From: an uncultured Ruminococcus sp.
Lineage (GTDB): Bacteria; Bacillota; Clostridia; Oscillospirales; Ruminococcaceae
NCBI GenBank assembly: GCA_902787825.1
Contig: CADAHS010000005.1
Coordinates: forward strand, 62,001 to 126,000
Length of the DNA stretch: 64,000 nucleotides
Direction: 5' to 3'
Below are positions 16,852 to 23,755 of the stretch, one piece after another; the first letter of the stretch is position 1, and each line of letters starts with the position of its first letter. The notes below the pieces were generated by a model that worked only from the letters and a program-made list of their open reading frames with translations, did no database searches and had not been told where the DNA came from. Both the position numbers and the translations under genes were made by a program.

Positions 16852-17175
16852 TCACTTCAGATCTATATGTTCAAGCAGCTTTTTAAGCTCACTGCTTCTC
16901 ATTGCTTTAAGTATGTTGCTCCTGCCACGTGAGATAGTCCTTGACACTGTGGACTTTGATACCCCGCACAGTGAGGCTATCTCCTCCATGTTCATACGCT
17001 TTTTATAGTACATTATAATGTAAGTCCTCTGCTTTGGCGTCGTGCTGTCATATAACGCCTCACGAACAAGCCTTGCACTGTGCAAACAGCTCCCCGAACA
17101 AGATTCTTGCGTGTCAAATAATTCATCACGGACGTATCCGTCTATGTCTGTCAGACTGACCCTTTTGCTGCTCAT
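16852..17175 (-). CDS. Sigma-70 region 4-like helix-turn-helix protein
   Basis: 107 residues. The C-terminal half (about residues 50-95) has the pattern of sigma-factor region 4: TPKQRTYIIMYYKKRMNMEEIASLCGVSKSTVSRTISRGRS split into a recognition helix with VSKSTVSR. The N-terminal half has no region 2, so it is not a complete sigma factor. It starts the operon with the decarboxylase 13 bases downstream and may regulate it. A GGGGCG site precedes the ATG. Confidence 0.65.
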   Translation of the reverse strand: MSSKRVSLTDIDGYVRDELFDTQESCSGSCLHSARLVREALYDSTTPKQRTYIIMYYKKRMNMEEIASLCGVSKSTVSRTISRGRSNILKAMRSSELKKLLEHIDLK

Positions 17176-17239
17176 AATACGCCCCTTTCAGCCAGTTCAT
17201 AAAAAGTTTACATTTTAATTCTAAAAATAAATCAATTAC

Positions 17240-17267
17240 ATTATACCACATCTTGTACTTTTTTCAA
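17240..17267 (-). promoter_or_regulatory. Promoter of the sigma-like/decarboxylase/darA operon
   Basis: Minus-strand TTGAAA (17262-17267), 16-base spacer, TATAAT (17240-17245), about 65 bases before the ATG at 17175. Confidence 0.65.
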
Positions 17268-17338
17268 GTGCAGACACAAGATAATTTCTTTTTGTGTAAA
17301 TGCAGGGAAATTCATTGGACAGTTTGTGCAAAATGACC

Positions 17339-17367
17339 TTGAATTTTCAGAAAATGTGTGTTATAAT
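17339..17367 (+). promoter_or_regulatory. Sigma-A promoter of the DUF896-WYL operon
   Basis: TTGAAT (17339-17344), 17-base spacer, TATAAT (17362-17367). Start would fall near 17374, leaving a 5' leader of about 185 bases. Confidence 0.8.
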
Positions 17368-17453
17368 GTCACTTGTAGACGAAAATGGGCATTTTGTTGT
17401 ACTGTAAAATAAATAGATACAGATAATAAACACTATCAGTACGCAAAGTGATA

Positions 17454-17521
17454 ATTTTCGGACACAATGGACGGTATTGTGTAAGCCGTCCGCCCATTTC
17501 TGCGGATATGACACCGAAAAT
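17454..17521 (+). promoter_or_regulatory. Structured 5' leader, possible cis-regulatory RNA
   Basis: ATTTTCGG (17454-17461) pairs exactly with CCGAAAAT (17514-17521) and encloses the hairpin GGACGG / CCGTCC (17469-17474, 17486-17491). ACAAT / ATTGT (17464-17468, 17476-17480) could form a competing hairpin. It does not match a riboswitch class I recognise. Confidence 0.5.
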
Positions 17522-17558
17522 AACGGGCTTATCTGCACAAGGAGCAGTGTAAAGATTT

Positions 17559-17780
17559 ATGGAGAAGAAAAAGCTTGACAGGCTGTCAGAGCTTACTGCT
17601 ATCTCAAGGAAACGAGAGCTTACGCAGGACGAGAAGTCTGAGCGTGAGTGCCTTCGCAATGAGTACAGGCAGGGAGTGCTGGCTAACCTTACAGCCCAGC
17701 TGGACAACACAGTTATAGTGCGTCCTGACGGCTCAAAAGTTCAGGTGAAGAATATGAAACGCAGCGGGGAGGAATCGTAA
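17559..17780 (+). CDS. DUF896 family protein (YnzC-like)
   Basis: Small cytoplasmic protein of 73 residues. The two-helix N-terminal part, KLDRLSELTAISRKRELTQDE with a following LRNEYRQGV, matches the UPF0291/DUF896 family, whose Bacillus member YnzC lies near SOS genes; molecular role unknown. AAGGAG at 17539 is 14 bases from the ATG, longer than ideal, so expression may depend on the leader structure. The next gene starts one base after its stop. Confidence 0.85.
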   Translation: MEKKKLDRLSELTAISRKRELTQDEKSERECLRNEYRQGVLANLTAQLDNTVIVRPDGSKVQVKNMKRSGEES

Positions 17781-17781
17781 C

Positions 17782-18771
17782 TTGGCAGGTTTATCAAGAC
17801 AAAAGCAGAAGCTTCTGACCATGAAGCAGTACTTTGAGCAAAAGACCGATGACGAGCATTCCATCACAGGAAACAGGCTCATCGAGATACTTGCGCAGTA
17901 CGGTATCAAGGCAGAGAGAAAAACTATCTACGACGATATCAAAACACTGTGTGACAGCGGTATGGATATCGAGATCACCAAGGACGGTCACTCAAACGCA
18001 TACTATCTCGGCGCAAGAACATTTCAGGATGAGGAGCTTTTTGTGCTGGTAGATGCCATTGCGTCCTGCAGATTCCTGACAAAGAAGAAATCACAGGAGC
18101 TTATTGCAAAGATACAGGGACTTACCTCTGAATACAAAGCAAAACAGCTCAAGCGTGATGTGTTTGTAAACAACCGTTCAAAAGCGATGAACGAATCGGT
18201 CTATTATAATCTGAACAAGGTGCAGGAAGGCATCTTCGAGAAAAGAACGATATCATTCCAGTACTACGACTATAATTTCAATAAGAAAAAGATATTAAAG
18301 CATGACGGAGAGATCTACACCGTATCCCCTTTCGTCACTGTCTGGGAAGAGGATAACTATTATCTTGTGTGCTACTGCAATAAGCATGAAAAGATATGCC
18401 GTTACAGAATAGACAGAATGGCAAATGTCAAAGTAAACCCGGGCGAAAAAAGACGTGAGCTGAACGCTGACGAAAAGCTTGCGGTGACCAATAATCAGTC
18501 GCTTTACAGTATGTACGGCGGAGAAGAACGCACGGTAACGATACAGTTCGCCAAACATTTGCTTGCCACGGTGATCGACCGCTTCGGCGAAAAGGTCATC
18601 TGCCATCAGGATTCTGATGACACCTTCTACATAAATACTGAGGTGCAGATCTCACCGACATTCTGGGGCTGGCTTTTCAAATTCGGAAAAGAAGCAAAGG
18701 TGCTTGCCCCGCAGGATGTTGTCGAGATGGCTAAGCAGCAGCTTGATGATATCCGCCGCAGCTATGAATAA
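17782..18771 (+). CDS. WYL domain transcriptional regulator
   Basis: 329 residues. An N-terminal winged helix (about 1-75), with TIYDDIKTL as the recognition part, is followed by a WYL domain (about 140-215), a ligand-sensing Sm-like fold seen in many bacterial regulators, and a C-terminal WCX-like part. The start is TTG at 17782 with GGGGAGG 9 bases upstream, inside the end of the DUF896 gene. It is probably co-regulated with that gene. The target genes are unknown; the ABC transporter downstream has its own promoter. Confidence 0.88.
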   Translation: MAGLSRQKQKLLTMKQYFEQKTDDEHSITGNRLIEILAQYGIKAERKTIYDDIKTLCDSGMDIEITKDGHSNAYYLGARTFQDEELFVLVDAIASCRFLTKKKSQELIAKIQGLTSEYKAKQLKRDVFVNNRSKAMNESVYYNLNKVQEGIFEKRTISFQYYDYNFNKKKILKHDGEIYTVSPFVTVWEEDNYYLVCYCNKHEKICRYRIDRMANVKVNPGEKRRELNADEKLAVTNNQSLYSMYGGEERTVTIQFAKHLLATVIDRFGEKVICHQDSDDTFYINTEVQISPTFWGWLFKFGKEAKVLAPQDVVEMAKQQLDDIRRSYE

Positions 18772-18844
18772 TCTTGTTTGAATGCTGTATTATTGCAGCT
18801 TGTGTAAAAATTCCTGGAACGAGCAAAGAGATAGATTTCAGGGG

Positions 18845-18876
18845 AAAGTCCGACTTAATGTCGGACTTTTTTTTGC
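18845..18876 (+). terminator. Terminator of the DUF896-WYL operon
   Basis: Perfect 10-bp stem AAAGTCCGAC / GTCGGACTTT (18845-18854, 18860-18869) followed by a T run. Confidence 0.92.
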
Positions 18877-18922
18877 TATTATAACACATATTAAGTTTGC
18901 GGATCGCTCTGATTTATAAGAA

Positions 18923-18975
18923 TTGACAAAAAGCAATAATAGCACTTGAATATACATAGGTGAATATGTTATAAT
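18923..18975 (+). promoter_or_regulatory. Promoter region of the ABC transporter gene
   Basis: TATAAT (18970-18975) preceded by TTGAAT (18946-18951) at 18 bases. A further TTGACA lies at 18923-18928. About 50 bases lie between the -10 box and the ATG at 19026. Confidence 0.6.
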
Positions 18976-19025
18976 ATCAAAGTTAAGACACAAAACCACA
19001 GACAAAAAGAAAGGAGCAGTTTTAT

Positions 19026-21794
19026 ATGCTCAGTCTAAAAGAAATTGTCAAAGAGTATAAGACCGGCGATACCGTTGTCAAAGCCCTCAAAGGCGTAAGC
19101 ATGGATTTCCGTGACAATGAGTTCGTTTCGGTGCTCGGACCTTCCGGCTGCGGCAAGACCACACTTCTTAATATCGTCGGAGGTCTTGACCAGTATACCT
19201 CGGGTGATCTTGTGATCAACGAAAAGTCAACCAAAGACTTCAAGGATGCTGATTGGGACTCTTACCGCAACCACCGTGTCGGCTTTGTATTTCAAAGCTA
19301 TAACCTTATCCCTCACCAGACTGTCCTTGCAAATGTCGAACTTGCTCTGACGCTTTCAGGCGTTTCAAAATCAGAAAGAAGAAAAAGAGCTGTCGATGCA
19401 CTTGAGCAGGTCGGCCTCGGAGATCAGCTGCACAAAAAGCCTAACCAGATGTCAGGCGGTCAGATGCAGAGAGTCGCTATCGCAAGAGCTCTCGTCAATG
19501 ACCCGGATATACTGCTTGCGGACGAACCAACAGGTGCACTTGATACGCAGACCAGCGTTCAGGTAATGGAGATACTCAAAAAGATCTCAAAGGATAAGCT
19601 CATCGTTATGGTAACTCATAATCCCGAGCTTGCAGAATCTTATTCCACAAGAATAATCAAACTGCTCGACGGCGAGGTCGTCAGTGACTCAGACCCGTTT
19701 ACCTGTCCCGAGCCAAAAAAGCAGGAGGAGCTTGATAAAAAAGCTGCAAAAAAAGCCGCTAAGGCCGAACGCAAAAAGCTCAAGACTTCAATGAGCTTTC
19801 TGACTGCCCTTTCGCTTTCAAAGAACAACCTTCTCACTAAAAAAGCAAGGACCATACTTACCTCGTTTGCCGGAAGCATCGGTATCATCGGCATCGCTTT
19901 GATACTATCACTTTCAAACGGCGTTCAGGTCTATATAGACCAGGTCCAGAGCGATACCCTTTCAAGCTACCCGCTGACGATCACTAAGGCGACCACCAGC
20001 ACCGAGTCTATGATGAAGATCATGGCTGAGGGCAGAGATAAAAAAGATGTTGACCACGATAAGGACAAAGTCTATTCGCAAAACCGTATGAGCAAGCTCA
20101 TTAACACATATATGAGCGAAACTAAGATAAATAACCTTGAAAAATTCAAGAAATTCCTTGACGGCAACAAGGATATCGAAAAATATGTCACAAGTATCCA
20201 GTACTCCTACTCTACTACACCTTACATCTATAACAATGATACCTCAAAGGGTGTTGAGCAGGTGAACCCATCTACCATCGGTGAGTATATGGGTATGGGT
20301 GAGTCGTTCGGAATGAGTGCGACGATGGAAAGCGTTTCAGGCATGAGCGGTTCAATGTTCGGCGGACAAAGTACAAATGTCTTCGGTGAGATGATAGACA
20401 ACGATGAGCTTATCAAAAATCAGTATGATCTGCTTGCAGGTAAGTTCCCGGAGAAATACGACGAGGTCGTGCTTGTGGTCGACAAGAACAACGAGATACA
20501 TGACTATGTGCTGTATACCCTCGGCTGGCTCGACAAAAAGCCGCTTGAAAACATCATTTCAAAAGTTTTTGCAGGACAGAAGATAGAAGATCTTGACGCA
20601 GGACAGAAAGCGTATACCTATGATGAGATGCTCAAATTGCGCTTCAAGCTCCTTGCTCCTACGGACAGATACGAGAAAAACGGCAATACCTGGGTCGATA
20701 AGTCCGGCGATGAAGAATTCATGAAAAAAGCTCTCGAATCTGCGCTTGAGATCAAAGTCGTCGGCGTTATAAGACCAAACGAGGACGCCGCAGCTGCTTC
20801 GATCAACGGCAATATCGGTTACAGACACGACCTTGCAAGCTATCTTGTTGACAGAGTAAGCAAGAGCGAGATAATCAAGCAACAGCTTGCAAACAAGGAC
20901 ATCGACGTTTTCACCGGGCTGAAATTCGGCGACGGAAAGTCCACAAACAAGCTTACCGAAGCTCAGAAAGCACAGCTTATGCAGCAGCAACAGGGCGGCA
21001 CAGGCATGATGAGCATGAACGGTCAGACACCTGCGGAGATGATGACCGAGTCAGAAAAGAAATATATGCAGTCGCTTACCCCTGAGCAGATGCAGCTTAT
21101 GCAGCAGATAACCAAAGAACGTATGGAGATGTTCCAGAAGCAGCAAGGCGGCGATGGACTGACCTCTGATTCAACTTATGATCAGAACATGACCACTCTG
21201 GGTTACGCCGAGCTTGAAAAGCCAAGCTTCATAAACATCTATCCGAAAGACTTTGAGGCTAAAGAAAAGATCGTTGATATAATCAAGCAGTACAACGAGG
21301 ACGCTAAAAATGAAGGCAGAGAAGAAGATACGATCGAATACACAGACTATGTCGGTCTTATGATGTCCTCGATAACCTCGATCATCAGTGCTATCAGCTA
21401 TATCCTCATCGCATTTGTCGCTATCTCGCTGGTGGTATCCTCTATCATGATAGGTATTATAACTTATATCTCCGTTCTTGAAAGAACAAAGGAGATCGGT
21501 ATACTGCGAGCTATCGGTGCATCAAAGAAGGATATCTCCCATGTGTTCAATGCAGAAACTGCGATCGTCGGATTTGTTGCTGGCGGTCTTGGAATACTGA
21601 TCTCATATCTGCTCACAATACCGATAAATATGATAATCGCAAGTGTTACAGATGTAAACATGCGTGCTGCAATACCGGTTCTCGGTGCGGTGATACTTGT
21701 TGCGATAAGCATACTGCTCACACTTATAGCAGGTCTGCTCCCATCAAGGATCGCAGCAAAGAAAGACCCCGTTGTTGCACTGCGAACAGAATAA
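19026..21794 (+). CDS. MacB-like ABC transporter, ATPase fused to FtsX-type permease
   Basis: 922 residues in one chain. The N-terminal ATPase (1-230) has Walker A GPSGCGKTTL, the signature MSGGQMQR, Walker B ILLADEPTGALD and the H-loop VMVTHN. A Lys/Ala-rich linker leads to the first membrane helix (about 275-297), a large outer domain (about 300-770), and three C-terminal helices with the FtsX motif ISVLERTKEIGILRAIGASK. Such transporters transmit force to outer domains, exporting or shedding peptides or lipoproteins. The outer domain contains a Met/Gln-rich part (about 655-710). An AAAGGAG site precedes the ATG. No sensor-kinase pair is adjacent. Confidence 0.9.
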   Translation: MLSLKEIVKEYKTGDTVVKALKGVSMDFRDNEFVSVLGPSGCGKTTLLNIVGGLDQYTSGDLVINEKSTKDFKDADWDSYRNHRVGFVFQSYNLIPHQTVLANVELALTLSGVSKSERRKRAVDALEQVGLGDQLHKKPNQMSGGQMQRVAIARALVNDPDILLADEPTGALDTQTSVQVMEILKKISKDKLIVMVTHNPELAESYSTRIIKLLDGEVVSDSDPFTCPEPKKQEELDKKAAKKAAKAERKKLKTSMSFLTALSLSKNNLLTKKARTILTSFAGSIGIIGIALILSLSNGVQVYIDQVQSDTLSSYPLTITKATTSTESMMKIMAEGRDKKDVDHDKDKVYSQNRMSKLINTYMSETKINNLEKFKKFLDGNKDIEKYVTSIQYSYSTTPYIYNNDTSKGVEQVNPSTIGEYMGMGESFGMSATMESVSGMSGSMFGGQSTNVFGEMIDNDELIKNQYDLLAGKFPEKYDEVVLVVDKNNEIHDYVLYTLGWLDKKPLENIISKVFAGQKIEDLDAGQKAYTYDEMLKLRFKLLAPTDRYEKNGNTWVDKSGDEEFMKKALESALEIKVVGVIRPNEDAAAASINGNIGYRHDLASYLVDRVSKSEIIKQQLANKDIDVFTGLKFGDGKSTNKLTEAQKAQLMQQQQGGTGMMSMNGQTPAEMMTESEKKYMQSLTPEQMQLMQQITKERMEMFQKQQGGDGLTSDSTYDQNMTTLGYAELEKPSFINIYPKDFEAKEKIVDIIKQYNEDAKNEGREEDTIEYTDYVGLMMSSITSIISAISYILIAFVAISLVVSSIMIGIITYISVLERTKEIGILRAIGASKKDISHVFNAETAIVGFVAGGLGILISYLLTIPINMIIASVTDVNMRAAIPVLGAVILVAISILLTLIAGLLPSRIAAKKDPVVALRTE

Positions 21795-21801
21795 TAACAC
21801 C

Positions 21802-21834
21802 AAAGAGGCTTTCCTTTGCGGAATGCCTCTTTTT
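21802..21834 (+). terminator. Terminator of the ABC transporter gene
   Basis: AAAGAGGC ... GCCTCTTTTT stem with an inner TTCC/GGAA pair, just past the stop. Confidence 0.85.
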
Positions 21835-21915
21835 GTTATTTGTATAGAAATAAGGGTCAATTTTTATACAACTGTACTAAAAATTTCTCAGATATAATTT
21901 ATTTTCGTATATTTA

Positions 21916-21944
21916 TTGACAAAATATTAGCACCGTGTTATACT
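21916..21944 (+). promoter_or_regulatory. Sigma-A promoter of the aquaporin gene
   Basis: TTGACA (21916-21921), 17-base spacer, TATACT (21939-21944). Confidence 0.85.
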
Positions 21945-21997
21945 ACTTTTAAGGATCAAATCCTGAGTAAATGCTATATGCAGAAAGAGGAGTATGT

Positions 21998-22819
21998 ATG
22001 AGAAAATATCTTGCGGAATTCATCGGTACCCTGGTACTGACGGGTATTGGCTGCGGTACTGCGATGCTCGTTGGCTGCAACGCTGACAACGGCTGCGGCT
22101 ACATATTGACAGCGCTTGCATTCGGTCTTGCTATCGTAGCTATGGCTTATAGTATCGGCAACATCTCGGGCTGCCATGTAAATCCTGCTGTTTCACTTGC
22201 TTTTCTCGCAAGGGGCGAGCTTACGTTCAAGGATTTCTGCGGATACGTTGTTTCACAGTGTCTTGGTGCATTTGCAGGCTCCGGTCTGGTCTACAGCATC
22301 TTTACATTCGGTGAGATCACCGACAGAACAGGCGGTCTTGGAACCAACGGACTCAGCGGTGTAAGAGGAAGCGTTATGTCGGGACTTATCGTTGAGTGCC
22401 TGCTCACGTTCATCTTCGTTATGACTATCCTTGGCGTTACATCAAAGAAGGCTAAGCATGGTTCATTCGGCGGACTTGTTATCGGTCTTTCACTCACCTT
22501 CGTTCACATCTTCGGCATCGGTCTGACAGGTACATCTGTCAACCCTGCAAGAAGCCTTGGACCGGCTGTTATGGCTGCTATCGACGGAAAGTCAGAGCCT
22601 ATAGGTGATGTATGGATATTCATTGTAGCTCCGCTGGTTGGCGCTTTGCTTGCAGCTCTTGTCTACACCGCACTTGAAGGCGGAAAGAGCAGCGCAGCCG
22701 ATGACGACGAGGACGATGATGTTGTAACTGATGGAGTTTCACAGGTGGCTGTCGAGAAAAAGACGACCAACCCTCCAAAGACCACTAATCGCAACAGAAA
22801 CAAGAAAAAGCGCAGATGA
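21998..22819 (+). CDS. Aquaporin (MIP family channel)
   Basis: Water or small-solute channel of 273 residues with six membrane helices and two half helices carrying HVNPAVS (near residue 58) and SVNPARS (near residue 175). The His in the fifth helix (LTFVHIFG) and the Arg of the second NPA box fit a water-type AqpZ filter. After the last helix there is an Asp-rich cytoplasmic stretch and a strongly basic tail, not typical of AqpZ. The ATG at 21998 has AGAGGAG 5 bases upstream; an in-frame ATG at 21971 would sit before that site. Confidence 0.93.
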   Translation: MRKYLAEFIGTLVLTGIGCGTAMLVGCNADNGCGYILTALAFGLAIVAMAYSIGNISGCHVNPAVSLAFLARGELTFKDFCGYVVSQCLGAFAGSGLVYSIFTFGEITDRTGGLGTNGLSGVRGSVMSGLIVECLLTFIFVMTILGVTSKKAKHGSFGGLVIGLSLTFVHIFGIGLTGTSVNPARSLGPAVMAAIDGKSEPIGDVWIFIVAPLVGALLAALVYTALEGGKSSAADDDEDDDVVTDGVSQVAVEKKTTNPPKTTNRNRNKKKRR

Positions 22820-22837
22820 TCTGACGATCATGATGAT

Positions 22838-22870
22838 ATCCGCAGGCTGAAAATGTCTGCGGATCTTTTT
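22838..22870 (+). terminator. Terminator of the aquaporin gene
   Basis: ATCCGCAG (22838-22845) pairs with CTGCGGAT (22857-22864), followed by CTTTTTG. Confidence 0.8.
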
Positions 22871-22903
22871 GCGTTAAGCACACAAAAACCCCACAAGATA
22901 TAT

Positions 22904-23059
22904 GGGCTGTACTTATACAGAAGTATTATAAATGATTTTTGGGGAAAACCCTTTTGCAAAAGGGTTATTCCCCAAGCCCTTTTCCTAAAACTCTTAATCC
23001 TTCGCAATAAAAGATGTTACTCAAAATGATTTATAAAACTTCTATATAGGTACTATCCT
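22904..23059. mobile_element. MITE-like inverted-repeat element
   Basis: About 36 bases at each end (22904-22940 and 23023-23059) are imperfect inverted copies centred on AGAAGT-TTATAAAT-ATTTT. Inside lies a near-palindrome, GGGGAA-AACCCTTTTG / CAAAAGGGTT-TTCCCC (22941-22973). No coding potential. It fills most of the gap 22820-23102 between convergent genes. No clear target-site duplication was seen. Confidence 0.5.
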
Positions 23060-23102
23060 TAAACCTTGTAGGGTGATACTATACTATATTCAAACGAACT
23101 TA

Positions 23103-23663
23103 TCAGTCACGGTACACCTTGCCAAACGTTATCTCCCCTGCTTTATAACAGCTGGAGATGTCTGTGAAATTAGGCATATCAGACGAAAACTGTCCAACAG
23201 TATCATCGTTTAGTCTGCGGAACTGAGCGTAGACCCTGAGCCTGCCTGCCTTGTTCTTCTCAATGAACACACAAGCCTCGCCGCACGCCTCGTCAACCAA
23301 CAGCTGAACTACCTCCCTGTACTCGCCGCCGGCAAAGATCTCGTCCCTCTCGCTTTCGCTGTAAACTCTGTCCCTTGCCCTGAAATACTCCTTAGAAGGT
23401 GTAAACCTGTTGTGACCGCTGAGAAGCCTGAACACACATCTTTCAATGCTGCGTGATGTGTTCATCGCAAAGTGCATCTTTGTGTCGATTATCACCGCAG
23501 TCCTTGTCTGAGTGATCTGCTCGGAGGTAAACTCATCAGGACTTGTTTTGGCAAGCTGCTCATTCCGTTTCAGTCGGCTGAACAGTATCCTCTTTTCGTG
23601 ACGCTGTCTTTCGGTGTCAGAATTCAACGCAAACAGTGAAGAAACAAGCTCACCCAGTCCCAT
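23103..23663 (-). CDS. Hypothetical protein
   Basis: 186 residues, soluble, rich in Arg, Glu and Phe, without signal peptide or membrane helix; not recognised. The N-terminal part (1-60) is helical and charged and could form a coiled coil; the C-terminal half alternates short beta patterns. A strong AGGAGGCG site precedes the ATG. It lies 92 bases after the transglutaminase protein and may be the last gene of that operon. Confidence 0.6.
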   Translation of the reverse strand: MGLGELVSSLFALNSDTERQRHEKRILFSRLKRNEQLAKTSPDEFTSEQITQTRTAVIIDTKMHFAMNTSRSIERCVFRLLSGHNRFTPSKEYFRARDRVYSESERDEIFAGGEYREVVQLLVDEACGEACVFIEKNKAGRLRVYAQFRRLNDDTVGQFSSDMPNFTDISSCYKAGEITFGKVYRD

Positions 23664-23755
23664 AGGTACGCCTCCTTTATTTTTGGGGTGATAAGTATAT
23701 ACAGTTTACAGTATTTTTAGCGATTTGTCAACAGTTTTTATAAAATGTTTACAAA

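Noticed and set aside
22904..23059. CRISPR array
   Set aside because: One pair of inverted, not direct, repeats; no spacer periodicity.
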